Of a stretch of 64,000 nucleotides of DNA, positions 9,763 to 17,735 are shown one piece after another; the first letter of the stretch is position 1, and each line of letters opens with the position of its first letter. The position numbers were made by a program, and so were the translations under genes. Below the pieces are notes generated by a model that worked only from the letters and a program-made list of their open reading frames with translations, was not told the DNA's origin and did no database searches. This DNA is from Bradyrhizobium sp. WSM3983 (lineage in GTDB: Bacteria; Pseudomonadota; Alphaproteobacteria; Rhizobiales; Xanthobacteraceae): the NCBI RefSeq assembly GCF_000473045.1, contig NZ_AXAY01000001.1:204929-268928 (forward strand), given 5' to 3'.

Positions 9763-11046
9763 ATGATCCTGATGACCACGCGCCCGATGACACGGCGAAC
9801 TGCCGTGCTCGGCATCACCGCCGCTGCCGCGACTTTGGCGCGGCCAGCGGTCTTGCGCGCGCAATCGACCGGCCGCGTCGTCGTGGTCGGTGGCGGTTTC
9901 GGCGGAGCGGCTTGCGCCCGCGCGCTGAAACGCGCGCAAGGAGACCTGCAAGTCATCTTGATCGAACCCAATGCAGTCTTCACCTCATGCCCGTTCAGCA
10001 ACGAGGTGATCGCGGGTCTGCGCAACATCGAAGCGCAGCAATTTGACCATGACAAGCTCGCCGCCGAGAGCGTCACCGTGATCGGCCAGGCCGTGACCGC
10101 CATCGAGCCGCAGCAGCGCAGCGTCCTGACGGCCGATGCCGTCGCGCTGCCCTATGACCGTCTCGTGCTTTCGCCCGGCATCGACTTCCATTTCGAGGCC
10201 CTGCCCGGCTACGACGAGGCCGCATCAGAAAAGATGCCGCACGCCTGGAAGGCCGGCGCTCAAACCATGCTGCTACGCAGGCAGTTGGAGGCGATGGACG
10301 ATGGTGGCACGGTCGCCATCGCGATCCCCGCCAATCCCTCGCGCTGTCCGCCCGCGCCCTACGAGCGCGCCAGCCTGATCGCACACTACCTGAAGACGAA
10401 GAAGCCGCGCTCGAAAGTGCTGATCCTCGATGCCAAGGACAATTTCTCGCAGCAGCGGCTGTTCGAGAAGGCATGGAACGAGCTCTACGGCGACATGATC
10501 GAGCGCATCGGCCTGTCGCAAGGCGGCCGCGTCACTTCGGTCGACCCCGCGACCAGGACCATCATTACCGAGTTCGGCAACTACACCCCCGACGTCGCCA
10601 ATGTCATCCCGCCGCAGCGAGCCGGGCACATTGCCGAACTCGCGGGCGCAACTGACGCCACCGGCTGGTGTCCGATCGATCCTGTCACCTTCGAGTCAAA
10701 ACTCGTCAAAAACGTTCACGTCATCGGTGACGCCTGCCTCGGCGGCGGCATTCCCAAATCGGCATCGGCCGCGAGCGCGCAAGGCAAGGCTTGCGCTGCA
10801 GCCATCGTCAACCTGCTCGCCGGCCGCGCGCCGGAAATGCCGCGGCTAACTGGCGTCTGCTATAACACCGTCGCGCCCGGTTACGGCTTCTCACTCGCCG
10901 GCAATTACCAGCCCAAGGGCGATATCTTCGCCGAGGTCGAGGGCGGCGTGACGAGCCCGGTCGATGCACCGCGCGAGCTGCGTGCGCGCGAGGCGGCCGA
11001 GGCCGAACGCTGGTTTCAAACCATCACGGCGGATACCTTTGGCTAG
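9763..11046 (+). CDS. soxF: Flavocytochrome c sulfide dehydrogenase flavoprotein subunit (SoxF/FccB)
   Basis: This 427-residue FAD protein starts with a Tat signal (TRRTAVLGITAAAATLARP) ending near residue 33, then a Rossmann FAD motif RVVVVGGGFGGAACARAL. Cysteines in FTSCPFSNEVI, SRCPPAPYERA and VCYNTVAP match the conserved and redox-active cysteines of FccB/SoxF. The C-terminal part (PGYGFSLAGNYQP) matches the family's C-terminal flavin-binding domain. It would oxidise sulfide in the periplasm or reactivate the Sox carrier SoxYZ, passing electrons to a cytochrome c such as the next gene's product. The ATG at 9772 is an alternative start. The stop is four bases from the soxX start. Confidence 0.83.
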   Translation: MILMTTRPMTRRTAVLGITAAAATLARPAVLRAQSTGRVVVVGGGFGGAACARALKRAQGDLQVILIEPNAVFTSCPFSNEVIAGLRNIEAQQFDHDKLAAESVTVIGQAVTAIEPQQRSVLTADAVALPYDRLVLSPGIDFHFEALPGYDEAASEKMPHAWKAGAQTMLLRRQLEAMDDGGTVAIAIPANPSRCPPAPYERASLIAHYLKTKKPRSKVLILDAKDNFSQQRLFEKAWNELYGDMIERIGLSQGGRVTSVDPATRTIITEFGNYTPDVANVIPPQRAGHIAELAGATDATGWCPIDPVTFESKLVKNVHVIGDACLGGGIPKSASAASAQGKACAAAIVNLLAGRAPEMPRLTGVCYNTVAPGYGFSLAGNYQPKGDIFAEVEGGVTSPVDAPRELRAREAAEAERWFQTITADTFG

Positions 11047-11049
11047 GAC

Positions 11050-11682
11050 ATGATGAGACCAAGCTGTCGCCAAGCTCACGGTGCGCCCCCTCCCCCGCTT
11101 GCGGGGGAGGGCTGGGGAGAGGGTGTCTCCGCTCGCGAGAACCCCCAAGAGGAAAGAGCCCTCACCCGCCGCTACGCGGCGACCTCTCCCGCAAGCGGGA
11201 GAGGTAAGAGCAGCCCGTGGCCCGATCTCTCGTCTCACATTCAATCGATTGTCGCTGCGGCGATCACCATCAGCATTGCACTTGCCGCCGGCACGCGCGC
11301 AGACGAACTCGCGCCTTACAAGATCACCGGCGACGGCATCGCGGATTCGCTGACGGGCGCGCTCGGCGACGCCGCGCGCGGACGCGCGCTGGTGCTGGCG
11401 CGCACGACGACCTGCATCCTCTGCCATTCCGGCCCGTTCCCGGAAACGCGGTTCCAGGGCGACCTTGCGCCTGATCTCACCGGCGCGGGGAACCGCTGGA
11501 CGGTGAGCCAGTTGCGGCTTCGGCTGGTTGACGCCTCGCGCTTCAACCCGGACACCATCATGCCGTCCTATTATCGTGCTGACGGCCTCGTCCGCGTCGG
11601 ACGCAATTTCACCGGCAAACCGATACTGTCGGCCGCAGAGCTCGAGGACATCGTGGCCTATCTTGCAACACTTCGGGACTAG
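11050..11682 (+). CDS. soxX: SoxX cytochrome c subunit, with a repeat inserted in frame near its N-terminus
   Basis: This is the monohaem c-type subunit of the SoxXA complex, which oxidatively loads thiosulfate onto SoxY in the periplasm. The haem site CILCH lies near residue 121 and the axial methionine is in TIMPSYYRADG. The core from the signal-like segment (IVAAAITISIALAAGTRA) to the end is normal SoxX. Residues about 12-52, however, are encoded by a palindromic repeat at 11086-11205, giving peptides such as PPPPLAGEGWGEG. No ATG, GTG or TTG occurs in frame between the repeat and the hydrophobic segment, so translation must start at 11050 or 11053 and read through the repeat. This puts the signal segment about 65 residues in, so export may be impaired. 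Confidence 0.8.
   Translation: MMRPSCRQAHGAPPPPLAGEGWGEGVSARENPQEERALTRRYAATSPASGRGKSSPWPDLSSHIQSIVAAAITISIALAAGTRADELAPYKITGDGIADSLTGALGDAARGRALVLARTTTCILCHSGPFPETRFQGDLAPDLTGAGNRWTVSQLRLRLVDASRFNPDTIMPSYYRADGLVRVGRNFTGKPILSAAELEDIVAYLATLRD
11086..11205. repeat. Palindromic intergenic-type repeat lying inside soxX
   Basis: This element of about 120 bases has a perfect 10-base hairpin at 11089-11110 (CCTCCCCCGC / GCGGGGGAGG), a small palindrome at 11167-11181 and a perfect 11-base hairpin at 11182-11205 (ACCTCTCCCGC / GCGGGAGAGGT). The layout is that of a non-autonomous palindromic repeat. A degenerate piece of the same family (CTCTCTCCGCAAGCGGGG) follows the SDR gene near 37223. Here it keeps the soxX frame open. 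Confidence 0.75.
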
Positions 11683-11690
11683 GACTGGTC

Positions 11691-12149
11691 ATGCCAACGA
11701 CGCGACGACAATTTTTAAGCCTGGCTGGCAGCGTCACGGTCATTCCGATCGTCACGCTGCGGCCGCTCGAAGCGACGCCCGCGATGCTCAATACCGCGAT
11801 CCGCAACGTCGTCGGCGAGGCGCCCATTCGCACCGGCAAGGTCAAGCTCGACATTCCGCCGCTGGTCGAGAACGGCAACACGGTGCCGATGACGGTGAGC
11901 GTCGCAAGCCCGATGACGGCGGACGACTACGTCAAGAGCATCCACATCTTCAACGAGAAGAACCCGCAGCCGAACATCGGTAATTTCTATCTCAACCCTT
12001 CTTCCGGCCGCGCCCAGGTCTCGACGCGGATCCGGCTCGCCGACACCCAGAAGGTGGTCGCGGTCGCCCGTCTCTCCGACGACTCGTTCTGGCAGGTCAC
12101 AGCCGATATCGTCGTGACGCTGGCCGCCTGCACCGAGGAGGTGAATTGA
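11691..12149 (+). CDS. soxY: SoxY thiosulfate carrier subunit
   Basis: This 152-residue periplasmic carrier has a Tat-like signal (TTRRQFLSLAGSVTVIPIV). With SoxZ it holds sulfur intermediates on one C-terminal cysteine. The body (TADDYVKSIHIFNEKNPQPNIGNFYL) is standard SoxY. The only cysteine is five residues from the end, in VTLAACTEEVN. The classical swinging arm is GGCGG, so here the flanking glycines are replaced and two acidic residues follow. The cysteine is placed correctly for function, but the arm is atypical. The gene follows soxX by eight bases and overlaps soxZ by TGATG. Confidence 0.85.
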   Translation: MPTTRRQFLSLAGSVTVIPIVTLRPLEATPAMLNTAIRNVVGEAPIRTGKVKLDIPPLVENGNTVPMTVSVASPMTADDYVKSIHIFNEKNPQPNIGNFYLNPSSGRAQVSTRIRLADTQKVVAVARLSDDSFWQVTADIVVTLAACTEEVN

Positions 12150-12466
12150 TGGCCGCCCTCATCAACGTTCCTTCGCGCGCCAAACGCGGCGACATCATCG
12201 AGATCCGCACGCTGACCTCGCACATCATGGAAACCGGCTTCCGCCGTACCGTGGACGGCGCACTGGTGCCGCGCGACATCATTACGAGCTTCACCTGCCG
12301 CTACAACGGCACCGAGATCTTCCGCGCCGATCTGTTTCCTGCCATCGCCGCCAATCCGTATTTGTCCTTCTTCACGGTCGCCAAGGAGAGCGGCAAGTTC
12401 GAATTCGCATGGATCGGCGACAACGGCTATTCGTCCACCGCTTCGGCATCGATCACGGTCGAATGA
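12149..12466 (+). CDS. soxZ: SoxZ thiosulfate carrier partner subunit
   Basis: This 105-residue immunoglobulin-like partner of SoxY has no signal peptide, as usual, because it is co-exported with SoxY. Motifs: VPSRAKRGDIIEIRTLTSHIMETGFRR, ITSFTCRYNG and FTVAKESGKFEFAWIGDNG. The start is the ATG overlapping the soxY stop (TGATG). A TTG three bases earlier is possible but unlikely. Its stop overlaps the soxA start (ATGA), so translation is probably coupled through soxYZA. Confidence 0.92.
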   Translation: MAALINVPSRAKRGDIIEIRTLTSHIMETGFRRTVDGALVPRDIITSFTCRYNGTEIFRADLFPAIAANPYLSFFTVAKESGKFEFAWIGDNGYSSTASASITVE

Positions 12467-13242
12467 ATCTTTGGCGCGCGATAGTGCTGGCGGTGCTTGT
12501 CGCCACGGCCCCTGCCCTGCTCGCCGGTGAAATCCCGCCCGATGCGCACCGCTCCGGCTATTCCTTCATGGGTCCCGACACGCGCGCCATGCAGGATGAC
12601 GACACCTCCAATCCGGGCATGCTGTTCGTGCTCGACGGCGAAGCGCTGTGGGGAAAGAAGACAGGCGGCGCGGACAAGGCGTGCGCAGACTGTCATGGCG
12701 ATGCGCGAAGCAGCATGAAGGGCGTCGCGGCCCGCTATCCGGCCTTCGACAAGGCGCTCGCACGCCCCGTCACGCTCGACCAGCGCATCAACCTCTGTCG
12801 CGCCAATCACCAGCAGGCAGCGCCGCTGCCCTATGAGAGCCGCGACATCCTGGCGCTGTCCGCCTTCGTTGCCCACCAGTCGCGCGGCGTCGCGATCACC
12901 GCGGGCGATGATCCACAGCTCAAGCCTTTCGTCGAACAGGGGCGCAATCTCTTCATGCAGCGCGAAGGTCAACTCAACCTGGCCTGCACCAATTGCCACG
13001 ACGACAACTTTGAGAAGCGCCTCGCGGGCTCGCCGATCACGCAAGCGCAGCCGACCGGCTATCCGCTCTATCGGCTAGAATGGCAAACGCTGGGATCGCT
13101 GGAGCGGCGCCTGCGCAGTTGCATGACCGGCGTCCGGGCCCAGGCCTATGATTACGGCGCGCCCGAGTTGACCGCGCTCGAGCTCTATCTGATGGCGCGG
13201 GCGCGCGGAATGCCGATGGAAACGCCGGCGGTGCGACCGTAA
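12463..13242 (+). CDS. soxA: SoxA dihaem cytochrome c
   Basis: This 259-residue catalytic subunit of SoxXA has a cleavable signal peptide (MNLWRAIVLAVLVATAPALLAG). It carries two CxxCH haem sites, CADCH and CTNCH. It keeps the conserved INLCRANHQQ segment, and LRSCMTGVRAQAYDYG holds the cysteine that becomes the active-site persulfide and haem ligand. The complex joins thiosulfate to the SoxY cysteine. The start ATG overlaps the soxZ stop. It is the last sox gene here: soxB (sulfate thiohydrolase) and soxCD are not in the window. Confidence 0.92.
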   Translation: MNLWRAIVLAVLVATAPALLAGEIPPDAHRSGYSFMGPDTRAMQDDDTSNPGMLFVLDGEALWGKKTGGADKACADCHGDARSSMKGVAARYPAFDKALARPVTLDQRINLCRANHQQAAPLPYESRDILALSAFVAHQSRGVAITAGDDPQLKPFVEQGRNLFMQREGQLNLACTNCHDDNFEKRLAGSPITQAQPTGYPLYRLEWQTLGSLERRLRSCMTGVRAQAYDYGAPELTALELYLMARARGMPMETPAVRP

Positions 13243-13317
13243 CGCCCAAATTAGGGCTAGGCAGACGTGGAACGGTCGCTAGTATCCCCCCAAATTGAGT
13301 CACAGGGAGGAATTAAA

Positions 13318-14643
13318 GTGGCTGACCACAAAATCTCGCGCCGCACGCTTTTGACCGGCACTGCCGCAGCCGGCGCGCTCAGCCTGACGGGAGTGCCGGC
13401 GCGCGCCGAGGTCAACTGGAAGAAATACGCCGGGACCAAGCTGGAGGTGATCCTCGCCAAGGGGCCGCGCGGCGACAACCTGCAAAAATACGTCAAGGAG
13501 TTCACCGAACTCACCGGCATCCAGGTCGAATCCGAGCAGATTCCCGAGCAGCAGCAGCGGCAGAAATGCGTCATTGAGCTCACCTCCGGTCGGCCGAGCT
13601 TCGACGTGGTCCATATCAGCTATCACGTGCAGAAGCGACAGTTCGAGAAGGCCGGCTGGCTCGCCGACATGACACCCTTCATGAAGGATCCGACGCTGAC
13701 TGCGCCCGATCTCGTCGAGAGCGATTTCTCGGCCGCCGGCTTGCAATACGCCAAAAACGACAAGGGCCAGATGCTGTCGCTGCCCTGGTCGGTCGATTAT
13801 TTCATCCTCTACTACAATAAGGAGCTGTTCCAGAAGAAGGGTGTCGCCGTCCCCAAGACCCTCGACGAGATGGTCGCGGCTGCGGAGAAGCTCACCGACA
13901 CCAAGGAAGGCACCTTCGGCTTCGTCGGGCGCGGCTTGCGCAACGCCAACATGACATTGTGGACCAATTTCTTCCTCAACTATGGCGGCGAATTCCTCGA
14001 TGCGAAGGGCAACATCCTGACGGACGGTCCTGAAGCAATCGCGGCGACCAAACTCTATCAGACGCTGCTGACGAAAGTCGCCCCGCCCGGCGTCGCCGGC
14101 TTCAACTGGATGGAGTCGATGGCTTCGTTCACGCAAGGACGTTCGGCGATGTGGATCGACGGCGTCGGCTGGGCGCCGCCGCTGGAAGATCCGGCCGCCT
14201 CGCGCGTGGTCGGCAAGGTCGGCTACACTGTCGTGCCGGCCGGACCGAAGGGGCAATATTCGGCCACCTACGGCGACGGCGTCGGTATTGCCGCAGCGAG
14301 CAAGAACAAGGAAGCGGCTTATCTGCTCTGCCAGTGGATCGTCTCGAAGAAGCAGGGCGCACGGTTGTTGCAGACTGGTGGCGGCGTGCCGTTCCGCAAC
14401 TCGATCCTGAACGATGCGGAGGTCCAGAGTGGCGTCAAGATGCCGAAGGAATGGCTGCAGTCGGTGATCGATTCCGGCAAGATCAGCAAGCTCGGCTTGC
14501 CCGTCGTGATCCCGGTCGCCGAATTCCGCGACATCGTCGGCGCGGCGCTCACCGCGACACTATCAGGCGCCGATCCCGCAGCCGAACTGAAGAAGGCCAA
14601 CGATCAGTTCCGGCCGATCCTGGAGCGCAGCGAAAAGGCGTGA
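13318..14643 (+). CDS. ABC sugar transporter substrate-binding protein
   Basis: This 441-residue periplasmic binding protein of the extracellular family 1 (maltose/glycerol-3-phosphate-like) type has a Tat signal (SRRTLLTGTAAAGALSLTGVPARA). The body has the family segments FTELTGIQVESEQIP, MLSLPWSVDYFILYYNKELF and AMWIDGVGW. The start is a GTG at 13318 with an excellent GGGAGG site; the open frame runs back to another GTG at 13267 without such a site. It is followed by two permease genes with stop-start overlaps and no ATPase gene, so the ATP-binding subunit must come from elsewhere. The ligand is probably a sugar or polyol; the exact one cannot be read. Confidence 0.88.
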   Translation: MADHKISRRTLLTGTAAAGALSLTGVPARAEVNWKKYAGTKLEVILAKGPRGDNLQKYVKEFTELTGIQVESEQIPEQQQRQKCVIELTSGRPSFDVVHISYHVQKRQFEKAGWLADMTPFMKDPTLTAPDLVESDFSAAGLQYAKNDKGQMLSLPWSVDYFILYYNKELFQKKGVAVPKTLDEMVAAAEKLTDTKEGTFGFVGRGLRNANMTLWTNFFLNYGGEFLDAKGNILTDGPEAIAATKLYQTLLTKVAPPGVAGFNWMESMASFTQGRSAMWIDGVGWAPPLEDPAASRVVGKVGYTVVPAGPKGQYSATYGDGVGIAAASKNKEAAYLLCQWIVSKKQGARLLQTGGGVPFRNSILNDAEVQSGVKMPKEWLQSVIDSGKISKLGLPVVIPVAEFRDIVGAALTATLSGADPAAELKKANDQFRPILERSEKA

Positions 14644-15578
14644 GTGCGTTGACACAATCGACTCCAGGCGCGGCACAGTCTGATGCCGCGCCGGAGAAGG
14701 AACTGCGGCCGCCGTCCTACTGGCCGTTCGTGGTGCCGGCGCTGGTCGTCGTGCTCGCGATCATTATCTTCCCGTGGGTCTTCACCATCTGGATGAGCCT
14801 GAACGAGTGGAAGGTCGGCTCGTCGACCACCTTCGTCGGCTTCTCCAACTATCTGCGCCTGACAAGCGATCCCCGCTTCATCGAGGCGATCGGACACACT
14901 CTGGTTTACACCGTGCTGTCCGTGCTGCTGCCACTCGTGTTCGGCACGTTCGCAGCCGTGGTGTTTCACCAGAAATTCGCCGGCCGCGGCTTCCTGCGCG
15001 GCATCTTCATCATGCCGATGATGGCAACGCCGGTGGCGATCGCGCTGGTCTGGACCATGATGTTCCACCCGCAGCTCGGCGTGCTCAACTATTTGCTGTC
15101 GCTGGTCGGGATCCCTCCGCAGCTCTGGGTGTTTCACCCGGCAACGGTGATCCCCTCGCTGGTGCTGGTCGAGACCTGGCAATGGACGCCGTTGGTGATG
15201 CTGATCGTGCTCGGCGGCCTCGCCGCGATCCCGACCGAGCCCTACGAGAGCGCGCAGATCGACGGCGCCAACCTGTGGCAGGTGTTTCGCTTCATCACCC
15301 TGCCGCTGATCATGCCGTTCCTGTTCATTGCGGGCATGATCCGCATGATCGACGCAGTGAAGAGTTTTGACATCATCTTCGCGATCACGCAGGGCGGACC
15401 TGGCTCAGCGTCAGAGACGATCAACATCTATCTCTACAGCGTCGCCTTCACCTATTACGACCTCGGCTACGGCTCGGCGATCGCGGTGGTATTCTTCCTG
15501 CTGATCGTCCTGCTTGCGGCCGTAATGCTCTACGCCCGCCAACGCATGGTGTGGACAGAAATCGCGAGCGACGCATGA
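14640..15578 (+). CDS. ABC sugar transporter permease (MalF-like)
   Basis: This 312-residue inner-membrane permease has six predicted helices. The cytoplasmic coupling loop EPYESAQIDGANLWQVFRFITLPLI matches the EAA motif of carbohydrate permeases. The start GTG overlaps the stop of the binding-protein gene (GTGA); a TTG at 14649 is an alternative. With the next permease it should form the transmembrane channel of an importer whose ATPase is not encoded here. Confidence 0.88.
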   Translation: MSALTQSTPGAAQSDAAPEKELRPPSYWPFVVPALVVVLAIIIFPWVFTIWMSLNEWKVGSSTTFVGFSNYLRLTSDPRFIEAIGHTLVYTVLSVLLPLVFGTFAAVVFHQKFAGRGFLRGIFIMPMMATPVAIALVWTMMFHPQLGVLNYLLSLVGIPPQLWVFHPATVIPSLVLVETWQWTPLVMLIVLGGLAAIPTEPYESAQIDGANLWQVFRFITLPLIMPFLFIAGMIRMIDAVKSFDIIFAITQGGPGSASETINIYLYSVAFTYYDLGYGSAIAVVFFLLIVLLAAVMLYARQRMVWTEIASDA

Positions 15579-16399
15579 CGCCCCGTCAAATCATCGGCAA
15601 GATCGGCCTGTGGCTCTCGGTGTGCGTCATCGTGTCGCCGGCAATCCTGTTCTTCCTCTGGATGCTGTCGCTGTCGCTCAAATTCGAGATCGACAACGCC
15701 GCCTACCCGCCGGTGTTCTTCCCCGAGCATATCGCCTGGAAGAACTACGCCGACGTGCTCGCCTCCAACCGCTTCCTGACCTATTTCATCAACAGCCTGA
15801 TCGTGACCGGCGGCGCGACTGCGCTGGCGCTGATCGTCGGCGTCCCAGCCGGCTACGGCATCGCGCGCATGGCCGCGCACAAATCCGCGATCGTGATCCT
15901 GATCGCCCGCATCACGCCCGGCCTGTCCTACCTGATCCCGTTGTTCCTGCTGTTCCAGTGGCTCGGCCTGCTCGGCACACTGGTGCCGCAGATCATCATT
16001 CATCTGGTGGTGACGGTGCCGATCGTGATCTGGATCATGATCGGCTATTTCGAGACGACACCGATGGAGCTGGAGGAAGCCGCGCTCATCGACGGCGCCA
16101 CGCGCTGGCAGGTGTTCCGCCACGTCGCGCTGCCGATCGCCAAGCCGGGCATCGCGGTCGCCTTCATTCTCGCGGTGATCTTCTCCTGGAACAATTTTGT
16201 GTTCGGCATCGTGCTGGCTGGACGCGAGACGCGAACCCTGCCCGTCGCCGTCTACAACATGATCTCGTTCGACCAGCTGAGCTGGGGCCCGCTGGCAGCT
16301 GCCGCGCTGATCGTCACCCTCCCGGTGCTGCTGCTCACGGTATTCGCCCAACGGCAGATCGTGGCCGGGCTCACCGCGGGTGCGGTCAAGGGCGGGTGA
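15575..16399 (+). CDS. ABC sugar transporter permease (MalG-like)
   Basis: This 274-residue second permease has six helices and the EAA loop MELEEAALIDGATRWQVFRHVALPIAKPG. The start ATG overlaps the preceding stop (ATGA); the in-frame ATG at 15551 lies inside the upstream gene. The C-terminus (QRQIVAGLTAGAVKGG) is the typical end of MalG-family permeases. It is the last gene of the importer operon. Confidence 0.88.
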   Translation: MTPRQIIGKIGLWLSVCVIVSPAILFFLWMLSLSLKFEIDNAAYPPVFFPEHIAWKNYADVLASNRFLTYFINSLIVTGGATALALIVGVPAGYGIARMAAHKSAIVILIARITPGLSYLIPLFLLFQWLGLLGTLVPQIIIHLVVTVPIVIWIMIGYFETTPMELEEAALIDGATRWQVFRHVALPIAKPGIAVAFILAVIFSWNNFVFGIVLAGRETRTLPVAVYNMISFDQLSWGPLAAAALIVTLPVLLLTVFAQRQIVAGLTAGAVKGG

Positions 16400-16490
16400 G
16401 CACACCTCATCGTCAGCCGGCCAAGCCGAATGAGCGATGAGACCAGCCGCTGCGGCGAGAGGCGCGTGCCCGTTCCAGATCCATGGTTAA

Positions 16491-16572
16491 CGGCTACCCG
16501 GACTGACTGTCATTCCGTTTAAATACGCATCAATGCTTTTGGCTTAGACCGCTCATCTTCACCGGGTAGCCG
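16491..16572. repeat. Widely spaced 11-base inverted repeat upstream of the acyltransferase
   Basis: CGGCTACCCGG at 16491-16501 and its exact complement CCGGGTAGCCG at 16562-16572 flank an AT-richer 60-base stretch containing TTTAAATACGC. Flanking bases (CCAGATCC / GGATCCCTGG) partly extend the match. It could be a looped leader structure, an operator pair or the ends of a small mobile element. The region 16400-16637 holds no gene. Confidence 0.45.
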
Positions 16573-16637
16573 GATCCCTGGCTCGCGGCTTGCACACTTC
16601 GTCGCATCATTGTTCTTGGGGAAGAGAGTGGCCTGAA

Positions 16638-17735
16638 ATGACACAGTTGATCTCCCGCTTCGAGACAGGCGGGGCAGCGTCCGACCGAGCGCAGCTTGTT
16701 TCCATCCAATATCTGCGGGCGCTGGCCGCGCTGATGGTCCTCGTCACCCACGCGCTGTACTGGCCGCTCGAGACCCGCAATGAGGCCCTGCTCATCACTG
16801 GCCGGCTCGGCGTGGAGATCTTCTTCGTGCTCAGCGGCTTCATCATCACGGTGATTGGAGGAGAGGCGTACTTCGAGCCGGTCGCCTTCGCCCGCAACCG
16901 GATCATGCGCATCGTGCCGATGTACTGGCTAGCGACCTTCCTGATCGTCGGTCTCGCAACCGCCAGTCCGAGCAGCTTTCGCACTACGGTGCCGACGATC
17001 GAAGGCATTATCAAGTCGCTGCTGTTCATTCCATCCGATGTGCCGAAGGCACCCCTCTTGGGTCTCGGCTGGACGCTGGATTACGAGGCCTTCTTCTATT
17101 TGGTATTCGGGAGCCTGTTCTTCGTGAGAGCAGCGAGCCGTACCGCGCTGCTTGCCGTCCTTTTTGTCGGCCTGATGGTCATTGGGCGGCTCATCGACCA
17201 CCCGTCCCACACCCAGAGTTTCTACACGAGCCTCAGCCTGCTCGGCTTTCTCGTCGGCACTGGCGTCGGTCGGCTGTACCAACTCGGCTCGCTGCAGCGA
17301 CTTGGCCGTAACCATGTCCTAGGTCTGCTCGCCGCCGGCGCACTATCGCTTGTCATCCTTTACCGGACCGATCCGCAGACGAATCTGCCGTTGTTCCATA
17401 TGTCAATGTCGTTTGGCGCCATGACCATCGTCGCCGCGATGATCTGGGCCGAGGAAGCTGGGCGCCTGCCGGTCATTCCGGCTTGCCGCTTCCTTGGCGA
17501 TGCATCCTACTCGCTGTACCTCTTCCATTTCTTCGCCATGGCCGCGGCCTGGGCGATCGGACGCAAGCTGTTCGGCCCGGTCAGCGCACTGAACTATGCG
17601 CCCCTGGCCGTTGCGGCGATCGCCGCTGGCCTCGCCGTCGGATGCCTTGCCTATTGGTATCTGGAGCGGCCGATCCTTAACTGGACGCGGCAGCGACGCC
17701 GCCCGACGGCCGTGACGCAAGGAAGCGCGTCGTGA
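16638..17735 (+). CDS. Acyltransferase family 3 (OafA/ExoZ-like) membrane protein
   Basis: This 365-residue integral membrane acyltransferase has about ten helices. The family signature is at the N-terminus: IQYLRALAALMVLVTHALYW, with the conserved His, and GRLGVEIFFVLSGFIIT. Such enzymes move acyl groups, usually acetyl, across the membrane onto exopolysaccharide, LPS or other glycans. The ATG at 16638 is chosen over an in-frame TTG at 16590 with no ribosome site. The stop overlaps the GTG start of an SGNH hydrolase. This pairing is typical of surface polysaccharide O-acetylation, where the partner transfers or removes the acetyl group. The target glycan is unknown. Confidence 0.87.
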   Translation: MTQLISRFETGGAASDRAQLVSIQYLRALAALMVLVTHALYWPLETRNEALLITGRLGVEIFFVLSGFIITVIGGEAYFEPVAFARNRIMRIVPMYWLATFLIVGLATASPSSFRTTVPTIEGIIKSLLFIPSDVPKAPLLGLGWTLDYEAFFYLVFGSLFFVRAASRTALLAVLFVGLMVIGRLIDHPSHTQSFYTSLSLLGFLVGTGVGRLYQLGSLQRLGRNHVLGLLAAGALSLVILYRTDPQTNLPLFHMSMSFGAMTIVAAMIWAEEAGRLPVIPACRFLGDASYSLYLFHFFAMAAAWAIGRKLFGPVSALNYAPLAVAAIAAGLAVGCLAYWYLERPILNWTRQRRRPTAVTQGSAS

